Shown here: in pieces, positions 26,052 to 35,256 of the stretch
Layout: each line of letters starts with the position of its first letter
Numbering within the stretch: position 1 is the first letter of the stretch
Source of the DNA: Thalassobellus citreus
Lineage (GTDB): Bacteria > Bacteroidota > Bacteroidia > Flavobacteriales > Flavobacteriaceae
Direction of reading: 5' to 3'
Length of the DNA: 64,000 nt
NCBI RefSeq assembly: GCF_044385915.1
Contig: NZ_JBISCC010000124.1
Coordinates: forward strand, 62,001 to 126,000
Position numbers and translations under genes: made by a program
Notes under the pieces: model-generated
Databases searched by the model: none
What the model saw: only the letters and a program-made list of their open reading frames with translations
What the model was told of the DNA's origin: nothing

Positions 26052-26744
26052 ATGAAATATTACAATAGCTTTAAGGAGCTTAAAGACATTGCACATACAG
26101 AACTCTTTACGGCTTTGGTAGGCGATGTTATGGATAAAATGGGGTATTTACATCAGTTTTTACCCGCTGGAATAAAACCAGTAAATTCAAAATCGATTGT
26201 TTTTGGTAAAGCTATGCCAGTGCTAGAAGCCGATGTTTTTGGCGAGCAATTAGATAAAACATCTAACAATTATATTAATAAGCCTTTCGGAATCATGTTT
26301 GAAGCGCTTGATAGTCTTCAGGAAGACGAAGTATACATTTGTACGGGCTCTTCGTTACGCTATGCACTTTGGGGTGGTTTAATGAGTACAAGAGCTATGA
26401 AATTAAAAGCATCAGGAGCTGTTGTAGATGGTTATTCAAGAGATACAAATGAGGTTTTAAGACTCGGTTTTCCTGTTTTTAGTATGGGAACTTATGCACA
26501 AGATCAAGGGCCGCGAGGAAAAGTGATAGATTACAGAGTACCTATAGAAATAGGCAATGTTAGAATTAATCCAGGCGATATTATTTATGGCGATTTAGAT
26601 GGCGTTGTTATTGTTCCGCAAGAAATTCAAGATGAAGTTTTTGAAAAAGCTTTAGAAAAAGCACGCGGAGAAAAATTAGTTTTAAAAGCACTTCAAGACG
26701 GTATGAGTACCGTAGAGGCTTTTGAGAAATTTGGTATCATGTAA
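26052..26744 (+). CDS. RraA-family protein (putative class II pyruvate aldolase)
   Basis: 230 aa from the ATG at 26052; a longer frame starts at TTG 25989 but its leader is not protein-like. The fold is that of RraA and 4-hydroxy-4-methyl-2-oxoglutarate aldolase. The aldolase motif D-G-x-x-R-D is complete (Asp126, Gly127, Arg130, Asp131), the Arg and Asp being the pyruvate- and metal-binding residues of HMG aldolases. PGDIIYGDLDGVVIVP (174-189) is the C-terminal signature. RNase E inhibitors lack the active-site function and this phylum has no need for it here. In this operon a 2-keto-3-deoxy-sugar-acid aldolase releasing pyruvate is a reasonable inference, not proof. Confidence 0.85.
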   Translation: MKYYNSFKELKDIAHTELFTALVGDVMDKMGYLHQFLPAGIKPVNSKSIVFGKAMPVLEADVFGEQLDKTSNNYINKPFGIMFEALDSLQEDEVYICTGSSLRYALWGGLMSTRAMKLKASGAVVDGYSRDTNEVLRLGFPVFSMGTYAQDQGPRGKVIDYRVPIEIGNVRINPGDIIYGDLDGVVIVPQEIQDEVFEKALEKARGEKLVLKALQDGMSTVEAFEKFGIM

Positions 26745-26752
26745 TAAATAGA

Positions 26753-27514
26753 ATGAAAATGAAAGCATTTAGTTTAGAAGGAAAAAAAGCAGTCATTACA
26801 GGAGGTGGAAGCGGTATAGGTTTAGGTATTGCGAATACATTTATTGATGCTGGCGCTGAAGTTTTAATTATTGGAAGAAACGAGCAGAAGTTAATTGATG
26901 CTAAAGAAACATTAGGAGATAACTGTAAGTATAAATCGTTTGATGTAAGTGATTTAGATAGAATTCCAGAGCTTGTTGAAGACATTGAAAGTAATTGGGG
27001 AGCTGTTGATATTTTAATAAATTGTGCAGGTGCTCATTTGAAAAAAAATGCAGTTGATACTACTGATAGTGAGTTTTTAGGTATTTTGAATGTGCATTTA
27101 ATGAGTGTTTTTGCGCTTACCAGAGCATTTTCAAAACGAATGATAGAAAGACAACACGGATCTGTTATTCTTATTAGTTCTATGACAGCTATTATGGGAA
27201 TGAAACAAGTAGTGGCTTATTCTACTGCTAAAGCTGCACTTTTAGGAATGACGAGAGGCTTGGTTGCAGAACTTGCTGTAGATAATGTGCGCGTAAATAT
27301 TATTGCTCCAGGATGGATAGAATCGCCCATGTTGCATAAAGCTATAGATCATGATTTACCGAGAAAAACTAAAATTTTAAGCAGGATCCCTACAGGTAAA
27401 TTTGGAATGCCAGAAGATATTGGTAATGCTGCTCTTTACTTAGCGTCTGATGCTGGAAAATATATAAACGGTGTATTCCTTCCTGTTGATGGAGGTGCCG
27501 CTGGAGGATTCTAA
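26753..27514 (+). CDS. SDR-family oxidoreductase (probable sugar dehydrogenase)
   Basis: 253-aa classical short-chain dehydrogenase. The NAD(P)-binding motif is TGGGSGIG (16-23), the NAG-like strand is NCAG (90-93), and the catalytic Ser-Tyr-Lys are Ser142/143, Tyr156 and Lys160 in YSTAK. The C-terminal INGVFLPVDGG block is canonical. Start may also be the second ATG (26759). It follows the RraA gene by 8 nt in the same operon. By analogy with the Campylobacter fucose locus, where an SDR, a MFS permease and UxaA co-occur, it may oxidise a sugar to its lactone or a sugar acid to the keto form. Confidence 0.92.
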   Translation: MKMKAFSLEGKKAVITGGGSGIGLGIANTFIDAGAEVLIIGRNEQKLIDAKETLGDNCKYKSFDVSDLDRIPELVEDIESNWGAVDILINCAGAHLKKNAVDTTDSEFLGILNVHLMSVFALTRAFSKRMIERQHGSVILISSMTAIMGMKQVVAYSTAKAALLGMTRGLVAELAVDNVRVNIIAPGWIESPMLHKAIDHDLPRKTKILSRIPTGKFGMPEDIGNAALYLASDAGKYINGVFLPVDGGAAGGF

Positions 27515-27535
27515 TAACCAACTAAAAACCATAAA

Positions 27536-28828
27536 ATGCCAACTAAAACCACCACCACAAATACTAACACAAAAGATTCTAAAATAAGATGGGTTATTGT
27601 TGCCTTACTATTTTTTGCAACTACTATTAATTATATAGATAGGCAAGTTATAGGGTTACTGAAACCTTTTATTGAAAAGGATTTAAATTGGACAGAGGCC
27701 GATTACGGATACATTGTTACAGCATTTCAGATTGCCTATGCTATAGGGCTTTTAATTAGTGGGAGACTATTAGATAAGCTAGGTTCTCGACTAGGCTATA
27801 CGTTAGCTATTATAGTTTGGAGTGTTGGTGCTGTATTACATGCCGTTGTAAATTCAGTTATGGGTTTTGGTATTATGAGGTCTATTTTAGGTGTTGGAGA
27901 AGCAGCTAATTTTCCAGCAGCCGTAAAAACGGTGGCAGAATGGTTTCCAAAAAAAGAACGCGCTTTAGCGACTGGTATTTTTAATTCAGGCTCCAATATT
28001 GGTGCTATTGTGGCGCCTTTAATTGTAGTAGGTATTACACTTTCTTTAAATTGGAAATGGGCATTTATTATTACCGGATTATTAGGTTTTATTTGGATTA
28101 TTTTTTGGCTTTTAATTTATAGAACACCAGAAAAACATAAAAAAGTTTCAGCCAAAGAATTAGCTTATATTTTATCTGATAATGATTCTGAAGAGGAAGA
28201 CATAGATAGTAAAGAAATTACTTGGGGTTCTTTATTTAAACACAGACAAACTTATGCTATTTGTTTATCGCGATTTTTTACAGATTGGGTTTGGTGGTTT
28301 TTCCTTTTTTGGGCACCCGATTTTTTAAATAAAACTCAAAATATCAATTTAAAAGATTCCATCATGCCACTTATTGTAATTTATACCATGGCTAGTATTG
28401 GCGGTATTTTTGGTGGTGGATTATCTTCTAAATTTATAAAAATTGGTAAATCAATCGATTTTGCCAGAAAAACAGCCATCTTAATTTGTGCCATGTTGGT
28501 ATTGCCTTTAATTTTTGCTACTCAGTTTAATAACCTTTGGATTGTTGTTGTTATTATTGGGTTTGCCACAGCAGCTCACCAAGGATGGGCATCTAATATT
28601 TTTACAGTAGTTTCAGATATTTATCCTAAAAAGGCAGTGGCTACTATGGTAGGACTTTCAGGGTTTACAGGGGCTATTGGTGGTGCTTTCGCAGCATCGT
28701 TTGTGGGGCTTGTTTTAGACATTAGTGGGAGTTATACCCTAATATTTGTTATTGCAAGTACCATGTATTTATTAGCGTGGTTGATATTAAAACTAATGAT
28801 TCCAGAAATAAAACCTATTGAAAACTAA
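27536..28828 (+). CDS. MFS transporter, hexuronate (ExuT)-like ACS family
   Basis: 430 aa, 12 predicted helices. The first helix region NYIDRQVIGLLKPFIEKDL and loop 2-3 GRLLDKLGSRLGYT match the anion:cation symporter family of ExuT and related sugar-acid permeases. Substrate is therefore likely an acidic monosaccharide such as a hexuronate, imported with protons. It sits between the SDR and UxaA genes in one operon. The precise sugar cannot be assigned from sequence. Confidence 0.9.
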   Translation: MPTKTTTTNTNTKDSKIRWVIVALLFFATTINYIDRQVIGLLKPFIEKDLNWTEADYGYIVTAFQIAYAIGLLISGRLLDKLGSRLGYTLAIIVWSVGAVLHAVVNSVMGFGIMRSILGVGEAANFPAAVKTVAEWFPKKERALATGIFNSGSNIGAIVAPLIVVGITLSLNWKWAFIITGLLGFIWIIFWLLIYRTPEKHKKVSAKELAYILSDNDSEEEDIDSKEITWGSLFKHRQTYAICLSRFFTDWVWWFFLFWAPDFLNKTQNINLKDSIMPLIVIYTMASIGGIFGGGLSSKFIKIGKSIDFARKTAILICAMLVLPLIFATQFNNLWIVVVIIGFATAAHQGWASNIFTVVSDIYPKKAVATMVGLSGFTGAIGGAFAASFVGLVLDISGSYTLIFVIASTMYLLAWLILKLMIPEIKPIEN

Positions 28829-28829
28829 G

Positions 28830-29105
28830 ATGGAAAATTTTGTTCAGTTACATCCTAATGATAATATTGTTATTGCTTTAAAAAACTTTGAAGACGATAC
28901 TGTTATTAGTGTAAACGGAAAAGAAATACAATTAAAAGTAGCTATTGGTTTTGGTCATAAAATAGCTATAAAGTCCATTGAAAAAGGAGAGAAAATATTA
29001 AAATACGGACTTTCTATTGGAAGTGTTACGCAACACATATCTGCTGGCGAGCATGTACATAGTCATAATCTAAAAACTGATTATTTAGTTGTTAATGAGA
29101 AATAA
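28830..29105 (+). CDS. UxaA-family dehydratase, small (SAF) subunit
   Basis: 91 aa. The SAF fold opens FVQLHPNDNIVIALKNF and contains GFGHKIAIKSI, then GLSIGSVTQHISAGEHVHSHN with His75, His77 and His79. In E. coli altronate dehydratase this is the N-terminal part of a single chain; here, as in Campylobacter, it is a separate gene. The ATG at 28830 overlaps nothing and follows the MFS stop by one base. Forms a complex with the next gene's product. Confidence 0.88.
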   Translation: MENFVQLHPNDNIVIALKNFEDDTVISVNGKEIQLKVAIGFGHKIAIKSIEKGEKILKYGLSIGSVTQHISAGEHVHSHNLKTDYLVVNEK

Positions 29106-29137
29106 TATTTTTTTTCTATAAAAGTTAAGTTTATAAA

Positions 29138-30322
29138 ATGCAGGGATATTTAAGGAAAGACGGAAGAAAAGGCATTCGAAATGTTATTGTTGTTACTTAC
29201 TTAGTGGAGTGTGCGCATCATGTAGCACGATTAATAGTTTCTGAGTTTAAAGGACAGGAAGTTCATTTAATAGGTTTTAGTGGTTGTGCTCCTAATGATT
29301 ATGCACAAAATATGATGGAAAATCTTTGTACGCACCCTAATGTTGGTGCCGTTCTTTTGGTGTCTTTAGGCTGTGAAAATTTTAATAGAAATGAATTGTC
29401 TAAATGTATTTCCGAGTTAGGAAGACCTGTTGAAAAATTAGTAATCCAAGAATCTGGAGGTACACTAACGTCTGTACAATCTGGAATTGCTATTGTAAAT
29501 GGTTTTATTTCTGAGCTAAAAAATACGAAGAAAGTCGATTTTAAAATTTCAGACTTGATGGTTGGAACTATTTGTGGAGGATCTGATGCGACGAGTGGAT
29601 TTACTGCAAATCCATCTATTGGAAAAGCATTCGATAAACTAATTGCAAACGATGCTATTTGTATGTTTGAAGAACCAGGAGAATTAATGGGTTGCGAACA
29701 TTTAATGGCAGAAAGAGCCGAAAATGATGAGGTTGGAAACCAATTAGTAGCCTGTATTAAAAAAGCGGATAACTATTATAAAAAAATGGGCCATGATAGT
29801 TTTTCTGCAGGCAATGCTGTTGGCGGTTTAACAACTATTGAAGAAAAATCTTTGGGATCGTACTCGAAAAGTGGTAGTTCGCCAATTAAGGCTTTAATTC
29901 GCCCAGGAGAACGACCAACAGAGGCTGGTTTGTATTTTATGGATGTGGTTCCAGATGGTGACGCTTTATGGGGATTTCCTAATATTAACGACAATACTGA
30001 AATTGTAGAAATGATTGCTAGCGGTTGTCATATTATTCTATTTTCAACAGGTAGAGGTTCTGTAGTAGGTTCTGCAATATCTCCAGTAATTAAAGTTTGT
30101 GGAAACCCAAAAACTTACGAGAATTTAGCAGGGGATATGGATATAAACTCAGGTAAAATAATTACTGAAGGCGCTTCATTAGATGCATTGGGAGATGAAA
30201 TTTATATGCTTATTGAAGAGGTAATTAATGGGCAACAAACCAAGTCTGAAATGTTAGGGCATCAAGAATTTGGATTAGGCTATAAGTATTTCGAGTACGG
30301 AAAGAAAAACTGCGATATGTAA
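29138..30322 (+). CDS. UxaA-family dehydratase, large subunit (altronate/galactarate dehydratase-like)
   Basis: 394 aa. Opens GYLRKDGRKGIRN, the family's first block, followed by Cys-containing segments (FSGCAPNDYAQN, SLGCENF, GTICGGSDATSGFTANPS and LMGCEHL) typical of the iron-dependent dehydratases. These enzymes remove water from aldonic or aldaric acids to give 2-keto-3-deoxy acids. Together with the small subunit 32 nt upstream it forms the dehydratase of the operon. The exact substrate (altronate, galactarate or a deoxy analogue) is unknown. Its stop codon abuts the convergent regulator gene. Confidence 0.91.
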   Translation: MQGYLRKDGRKGIRNVIVVTYLVECAHHVARLIVSEFKGQEVHLIGFSGCAPNDYAQNMMENLCTHPNVGAVLLVSLGCENFNRNELSKCISELGRPVEKLVIQESGGTLTSVQSGIAIVNGFISELKNTKKVDFKISDLMVGTICGGSDATSGFTANPSIGKAFDKLIANDAICMFEEPGELMGCEHLMAERAENDEVGNQLVACIKKADNYYKKMGHDSFSAGNAVGGLTTIEEKSLGSYSKSGSSPIKALIRPGERPTEAGLYFMDVVPDGDALWGFPNINDNTEIVEMIASGCHIILFSTGRGSVVGSAISPVIKVCGNPKTYENLAGDMDINSGKIITEGASLDALGDEIYMLIEEVINGQQTKSEMLGHQEFGLGYKYFEYGKKNCDM

Positions 30323-31468
30323 TTATAAGTTTTCATTTCGCCATTTATTAGGAGGAATGCCTTCAATGGCAGAAAACCATCTACTTACGTGGTTGGCATC
30401 TTCAAATCCTAGACGGAAGGCAATTTCTTTAACTGATAAATTCTGGTTTTTAAGAAGCTCTTTAAACTTTTTGAGTTTATTAAATTGAATTTCTTCGTAA
30501 ATAGTATTCTTTGTTACTTGTTTAAACCGTGTATACAAGCTTTTCCTGCTAATGTTGGTGACATCAACAACATTAGTTACTGTTAAATTTAAATGTGTGT
30601 TGTTTCTAATATAATGGAGTGCTTTTATAACTTCGGGGTCATTGCAGGCAATAATGTCTGTAGAACTGCGCTCAACAATACCTAAAGGTTCTGTTGGAAT
30701 CATAAAGTCTTTTGTAATTTCTCCATGCATCATGCGGTCTAAAACTTTACAAGCATTATAAGCTGCTTTGGAATGATTTCGTGAAATACTAGACAATTTT
30801 GGATGTGTCATATTGCATAATAGTTCATCATCATCAATGCCTAAAATGGCTATTTCATACGGGATTTTCAAACCGCCAATAGAGCATGCATTAATTAGCA
30901 TCTGTCCAAAATCATCATTACAACATAATATACCAATGGGTTTGGGTAAAGATTTTAACCAGGCTATTATATTTTCAAAATCATATATTAATGCTTTTTT
31001 CGATTTTACTTCAGCTAAATAGCTAGAAATAGTAATACCGTTTAATGCTGCATGATTTTTAAAACTTATTAATCTGTCATCAGACCAAGCTAAATTTTTC
31101 AAACCAAAAAAGGCCAGGTTCTTAAAACCATGAGATAAAAAATAATCAACAGCCATTTTTCCATCTGCTTCATAGTTACCTTTAAGATATGGCGAGCTAT
31201 CAATATATGCCATACTGTTAGCCTGTATAAAAGGTACACCAAGCTCGGTAATTACAGACATATTATCAATATTCTCAAGAATACAACCGTCAGGTTTCAT
31301 GAGTTTTATGAGTTTGCCAATATCTTTTGTTTGTGATGTTTTAAGGTAGTAAGCAGGTTCAAAAATAATTTCCCAATTAGAAAATTGATTATTGTATTCA
31401 TGAATTCCTTTGAGTAAATCACGTCCATAACCACGACCAGATTCTAATTGAACAAAAACCTTTTTCAT
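30323..31468 (-). CDS. XylR-like transcriptional regulator (PBP1 sensor plus AraC DNA-binding domain)
   Basis: 381 aa. Residues 1-265 form a LacI/GalR-type periplasmic-binding-protein sensor fold (KKVFVQLESGRGYGRDLLKG, GILCCNDDFGQMLINA). Residues 275-380 hold an AraC-type double helix-turn-helix with the LSVKEIAFRLGFEDANHVSRWF signature. E. coli XylR has the same layout and activates when its sugar binds. It converges with the uxaA operon (adjacent stops) and heads toward the GH28 genes. It is the probable regulator of both; the palindrome at 25993-26017 is a candidate site. Confidence 0.92.
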   Translation of the reverse strand: MKKVFVQLESGRGYGRDLLKGIHEYNNQFSNWEIIFEPAYYLKTSQTKDIGKLIKLMKPDGCILENIDNMSVITELGVPFIQANSMAYIDSSPYLKGNYEADGKMAVDYFLSHGFKNLAFFGLKNLAWSDDRLISFKNHAALNGITISSYLAEVKSKKALIYDFENIIAWLKSLPKPIGILCCNDDFGQMLINACSIGGLKIPYEIAILGIDDDELLCNMTHPKLSSISRNHSKAAYNACKVLDRMMHGEITKDFMIPTEPLGIVERSSTDIIACNDPEVIKALHYIRNNTHLNLTVTNVVDVTNISRKSLYTRFKQVTKNTIYEEIQFNKLKKFKELLKNQNLSVKEIAFRLGFEDANHVSRWFSAIEGIPPNKWRNENL

Positions 31469-31538
31469 TTATTTATATTTGGTTTGTTAATTAGTTTTGA
31501 TCGAATTAATTTACAATTTGAATCTAAAAAGAAGGTTT

Positions 31539-31964
31539 CTACTTCTGGTACTTCTTGATTACTAAGTATTTCAATTCGGTTTCGCCAACATTTTTAATGC
31601 CATGTTCCATCCAAGAAGGACAGTAAAAGGTACTGTATGCGCCAGCTACTTTGGTTTTTCCGTCTAAATAAAATTCGGCAGTGCCTTCAACTATAAAAAA
31701 GAATTCGTCTTCAACATGTTTATGTGGTGGGTGTGTTGCTTTTCCTGGTGCCACAACACTCATTTTTAAAGTTCTGCCATCTAAAAAATCTTTATCGGCA
31801 AACCAATATTGATAACCCACTTTGGTTGGTGTGGTTTTGTCCATTGTGAGTGTAGAAACGCAGTTTTCAATAGAGTATTCTTTTTCAGTTTCTAATGTTT
31901 CTTGAGCTGATAAAGAGAAACAAACAGAAAATAAAAGGCACAGACTTAAAAATAGATTTTTCAT
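31539..31964 (-). CDS. Secreted cupin-domain protein
   Basis: 141 aa from ATG 31964 (a longer frame to 32036 would overlap GH28). Signal peptide residues 1-20 (LLFSVCFSLSAQ). A cupin double strand with metal ligands follows: HPPHKHVEDEFFFIVEGTAEF and the second half PSWMEHGIKNVG. Cupins near polysaccharide genes can isomerise or bind sugars. The gene starts 44 nt after the GH28 stop in the same direction, so it is probably co-transcribed. Confidence 0.83.
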   Translation of the reverse strand: MKNLFLSLCLLFSVCFSLSAQETLETEKEYSIENCVSTLTMDKTTPTKVGYQYWFADKDFLDGRTLKMSVVAPGKATHPPHKHVEDEFFFIVEGTAEFYLDGKTKVAGAYSTFYCPSWMEHGIKNVGETELKYLVIKKYQK

Positions 31965-32007
31965 GAGTATATGATAAATGATTTTAGCTAATTTATCAAT
32001 TTTTAGA

Positions 32008-33558
32008 TTAATCAACTGTATTGAAATGAATATCATTTAGTTGAATGCTTTCATTTGGCATACTTAAGGCTTTAGCATTGGTGTTAAAAACAATATTATC
32101 AAGCGTTACGTTTTCGCTTCCAACAACATCTACTATAGATTTTGTTGTTTGTATCGTACTGTTTTTAATTTGGATGTTTTTAATGTCGTTAGCCAGTATA
32201 AGGTCAGAACATTTTACATCTACATTATCAATAGTTAAGTTGTTAAGTGGCGATTCTGGTATGCCATAAACTTTTAGAAAATGGGTGCTATTTTCTATAA
32301 TAATGTTGGTTATAGAAATGTTTCGGTAAAACGGTGTTAAGTTATTTACTTCTCGTATAGGAAGTCTATCTGCTAATAAACCTACGTAAGATCGTTTTCC
32401 TAACATATCCCATTTTATGGCTGTAAATTCCAGATTCATTCTAATTCTATCATAATACAAGTTTTCACCACCACCGCCTCTTGGTCGTCGTGTTTTAAAT
32501 CGGATACCTACACCAGTGCCATCAAACACACAATCATGTACATATAAATTGCGAATGGTTCCTGCTGTTTCGCTTCCGCAAGTAATACCACCATGCCCTT
32601 TTCGAGCTAAGCAATAACGTACCACGACGTTTTCGGTAGCTTTGTTTACTTTTAAACCATCTTCACCACGTCCAGATTTCATTGTAAATGCATCATCACC
32701 TGTACTTAATGTGCAATATTCAATAAGGACATTTTTTGATGATTCAATATCAATACCATCGCCACGAGGAATGCCTTCAGAATTTACAGAAACCCCTCTT
32801 ATAATTACATTATCGCAATACACAGGAACAATATTCCAAAAGGCTGTGTTTTCTAATGAAACACCTTCAATATAAACCTTTTTACAATTAATAGGTGATA
32901 TGAATTTTGGAGGAAATATCCAATCTTCTTTCGAGCCATCATGAATACGTTCTTTAGCAGGTTTGGTTAAATCTAGAAGCCCTTCAATAGGTTTCATATA
33001 AGAGCGTTCTTTTATTTCGCCACTGTAAGGCCCAATAAGTTTTCCTTTTCCTGTAATGGCTATATTTTCTTGATTATTAGCATATATACAAGCTGCAAGC
33101 GACATGACTTCTAAGCTTTCTATGCGTGTAAATACGGCTGGTTGATAATCTTTTACGTTGGTACTAAAATTTAAAATAGCGCCTTCTTCAAGATGAAGAT
33201 TTACATTGCTTTTTAATGAAATTCGACCTGTTTTCCAATCACCTTTAGGTATAATAACAGTCCCACCTCCTAAAGCACTTATCTCATCTATTGCATTTTG
33301 AATCGTGGTTGTAACTAGTTTTGAAGTATCTGCACCTTGGTCTAAAATATTAATACTTTTATCTGGAAACGTAGGTTTTTCAAATAAGGGCATTTTAAAA
33401 GGAGCAGATACAGGTGCAATAGTATCTGGCAATACTAACTGTCCTACTTGTTCTTTAGTTGGGATAGATTCTAATGTGGTAAAATCTACTCCAGAATGCG
33501 TTTCATTTTTACAATTAAAGAATAATAAAATTGAAGTTAATACAAGTAAAGCTCTCAT
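32008..33558 (-). CDS. GH28-family polygalacturonase-like lipoprotein
   Basis: 516 aa. Lipoprotein signal with Cys16 (LLFFNCKNET). The pectate-lyase-type beta-helix starts around 67 (INILDQGADTSK...IQNAI). Catalytic GH28 residues are visible: GDGID (266-270), TGDDAF (Asp288, Asp289), GHGG (His322) and RFK (353-355). Usual GH28 has NTD in place of GDG, a variant seen in exo-acting and rhamnogalacturonan types. It would release uronic acid (galacturonate or a disaccharide) at the cell surface. The gene lies next to the uronate-type catabolic operon and cupin, supporting a pectin-like substrate. Confidence 0.88.
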   Translation of the reverse strand: MRALLVLTSILLFFNCKNETHSGVDFTTLESIPTKEQVGQLVLPDTIAPVSAPFKMPLFEKPTFPDKSINILDQGADTSKLVTTTIQNAIDEISALGGGTVIIPKGDWKTGRISLKSNVNLHLEEGAILNFSTNVKDYQPAVFTRIESLEVMSLAACIYANNQENIAITGKGKLIGPYSGEIKERSYMKPIEGLLDLTKPAKERIHDGSKEDWIFPPKFISPINCKKVYIEGVSLENTAFWNIVPVYCDNVIIRGVSVNSEGIPRGDGIDIESSKNVLIEYCTLSTGDDAFTMKSGRGEDGLKVNKATENVVVRYCLARKGHGGITCGSETAGTIRNLYVHDCVFDGTGVGIRFKTRRPRGGGGENLYYDRIRMNLEFTAIKWDMLGKRSYVGLLADRLPIREVNNLTPFYRNISITNIIIENSTHFLKVYGIPESPLNNLTIDNVDVKCSDLILANDIKNIQIKNSTIQTTKSIVDVVGSENVTLDNIVFNTNAKALSMPNESIQLNDIHFNTVD

Positions 33559-33662
33559 TTAAAGTGTTCATTTAGTTTAGAAAGATAAAACTATACTTTT
33601 AAAAACTAAATAGATAATTGTTTTGTTCAACGGTTTATTTTATAAGACCGATTTGTTTTGTA

Positions 33663-34706
33663 TTAGAATTCTAAATTAAAAGAAGTATGTTTTATAAATT
33701 CTCTATTATAAGTGTATAAAATATGAATTTTTTTATCTGAAGTTTGAATAATAGCCGGATAACTAAACTCTCCTTTCTCTTCATTTTCTAAATCAAAAAG
33801 CGGTTTCCAGTTTAAGCCATCATTCGAAAATTCTACATCTAGAATATTACGTCCGTAAAACCACTCGGGACCTTGTTTTAAAGGGTTGTTTACTAGTAAA
33901 AAGGCATTTTTAGAAATTGTTAATGCGTCAATGCCAGAGTTAGAATTAATTACATTAATACTATCTGTTTTAATCCAATGTTTACCATTGTCTTCAGACC
34001 AACTTGCTATTATTTTATTGTGTTTGCTTCTACAAAGCATTTGAATGGTATGCTTAGAATGTAATAAAAAAGTAGGTTGTATAATTTCAAAATTATTTTT
34101 GTCTTCAATATTTATCTTTTTCCATTTATTTGTCGATTCGGTAAATTCTTCTAGATGTACGCGCCATTCATTTGTATCGATGCTTTCTGTACTACTACCG
34201 CATAAAATAACACCAGATGATGTTTCAATGGGTTTGTTTCTAATAGGACCTAAAAAGCCTTCTGGTAAATATTCTGGCTTACTCCAGTTTTTCCCATTAT
34301 TTGTAGATTTAACCATAGCTCCAAACCATTCTCTAGGGTTTTTGCCAATTTTATAAAATAAATATAAAAGGTTGCTTTTGCTTTTAAATAATACAGGATT
34401 CCAACATGGTAAGGTGTCATTTTCTGTTATTAGAGGTTTTATAATATTGTTTGGCGTCGTCCAAGAGTTTCCATCAAAAGAAGCTGTGTATATACCAACA
34501 TCTTTTGCGCCTTCGTAGCTTCCACCAAACCACGCTGCCATTATTTTGTTAGGGGTAACTTCTACTAAAGTTGATGCGTGACAGCTTTTAGTAATTGGAA
34601 CATTAAAAATATTAGTTTGTTTTATATTTTTAATTTCTTGATTATTTTTAATTGAAGTACAAGAAACACTAGCAATTAATAAAAGGAATAATAAATGTTT
34701 TAGCAT
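33663..34706 (-). CDS. BNR/sialidase-fold lipoprotein (exo-sialidase-like or polysaccharide lyase)
   Basis: 347 aa with a lipoprotein signal (Cys16 in IASVSCTSI). Asp-box blades S-x-D-x-G-x-x-W recur: SFDGNSWTTP, STNNGKNWSKP, SEDNGKHWIKTD and SNDGLNWKPL. N-terminal KIMAAWFGGSYEGAKDVGIY is typical of the BNR_2 family. Relatives include sialidases and beta-propeller polysaccharide lyases or rhamnosidases; the active-site set is not clear enough to choose. It starts 3 nt after the trmH-like stop and lies next to GH28, so an enzyme of the same polysaccharide system is likely. Confidence 0.82.
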   Translation of the reverse strand: MLKHLLFLLLIASVSCTSIKNNQEIKNIKQTNIFNVPITKSCHASTLVEVTPNKIMAAWFGGSYEGAKDVGIYTASFDGNSWTTPNNIIKPLITENDTLPCWNPVLFKSKSNLLYLFYKIGKNPREWFGAMVKSTNNGKNWSKPEYLPEGFLGPIRNKPIETSSGVILCGSSTESIDTNEWRVHLEEFTESTNKWKKINIEDKNNFEIIQPTFLLHSKHTIQMLCRSKHNKIIASWSEDNGKHWIKTDSINVINSNSGIDALTISKNAFLLVNNPLKQGPEWFYGRNILDVEFSNDGLNWKPLFDLENEEKGEFSYPAIIQTSDKKIHILYTYNREFIKHTSFNLEF

Positions 34707-34708
34707 AA

Positions 34709-35245
34709 TTAATTATTTTGCTTCAACTTACTAAAAACATCCCAAACAACCACGCCACAACTCACAGAAATATTTAAAGAATGTTTGGTGCCAAATTGAG
34801 GTATTTCGATAACAACATCACTAGAACTAACCACATCTTGAGCAACACCTTTTACTTCGTTACCAAATACTAAGGCGTATGTTGTGTTAGCTTCAGGTGT
34901 AAAATTATTTAGCATGGTAGCGTTTTCGGCTTGTTCAATAGAACAAATTTTAACGTTTTCTGCTTTTAATTTTTCAATTAAACCTATGGTGTTTTCAGCA
35001 TATTCCCAATCTACCGTATCAGTACTACCTAAAGCTGTTTTGTGTATGTCTTTATGTGGAGGCGTAGCTGTTATACCGCAGAGGTAAATTTTTTCAATTA
35101 AAAAAGCATCACTTGTTCTAAATACCGAACCAATATTATTAAGGCTTCTTATGTTGTCTAGTACAATAATAATGGGTGTTTTTTTAGCGCCTTTAAAAGC
35201 ATCAACACTTAGTCTGTCTAATTCGTTATTTTTTAGTTTCCGCAT
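34709..35245 (-). CDS. SpoU/TrmH-family RNA ribose methyltransferase
   Basis: 178 aa from ATG 35245 (a TTG at 35260 would add five residues). SPOUT motifs are present: VLDNIRSLNNIGSVFRTSDA (motif 1), ALVFGNEVKGV (motif 2) and EIPQFGTKHSLNISVSCGV (motif 3). It uses SAM to 2'-O-methylate a tRNA or rRNA nucleotide through a knotted fold. The exact target is unknown. The BNR gene follows by 3 nt, perhaps by read-through. Confidence 0.93.
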   Translation of the reverse strand: MRKLKNNELDRLSVDAFKGAKKTPIIIVLDNIRSLNNIGSVFRTSDAFLIEKIYLCGITATPPHKDIHKTALGSTDTVDWEYAENTIGLIEKLKAENVKICSIEQAENATMLNNFTPEANTTYALVFGNEVKGVAQDVVSSSDVVIEIPQFGTKHSLNISVSCGVVVWDVFSKLKQNN

Positions 35246-35256
35246 GTTACAAATAT

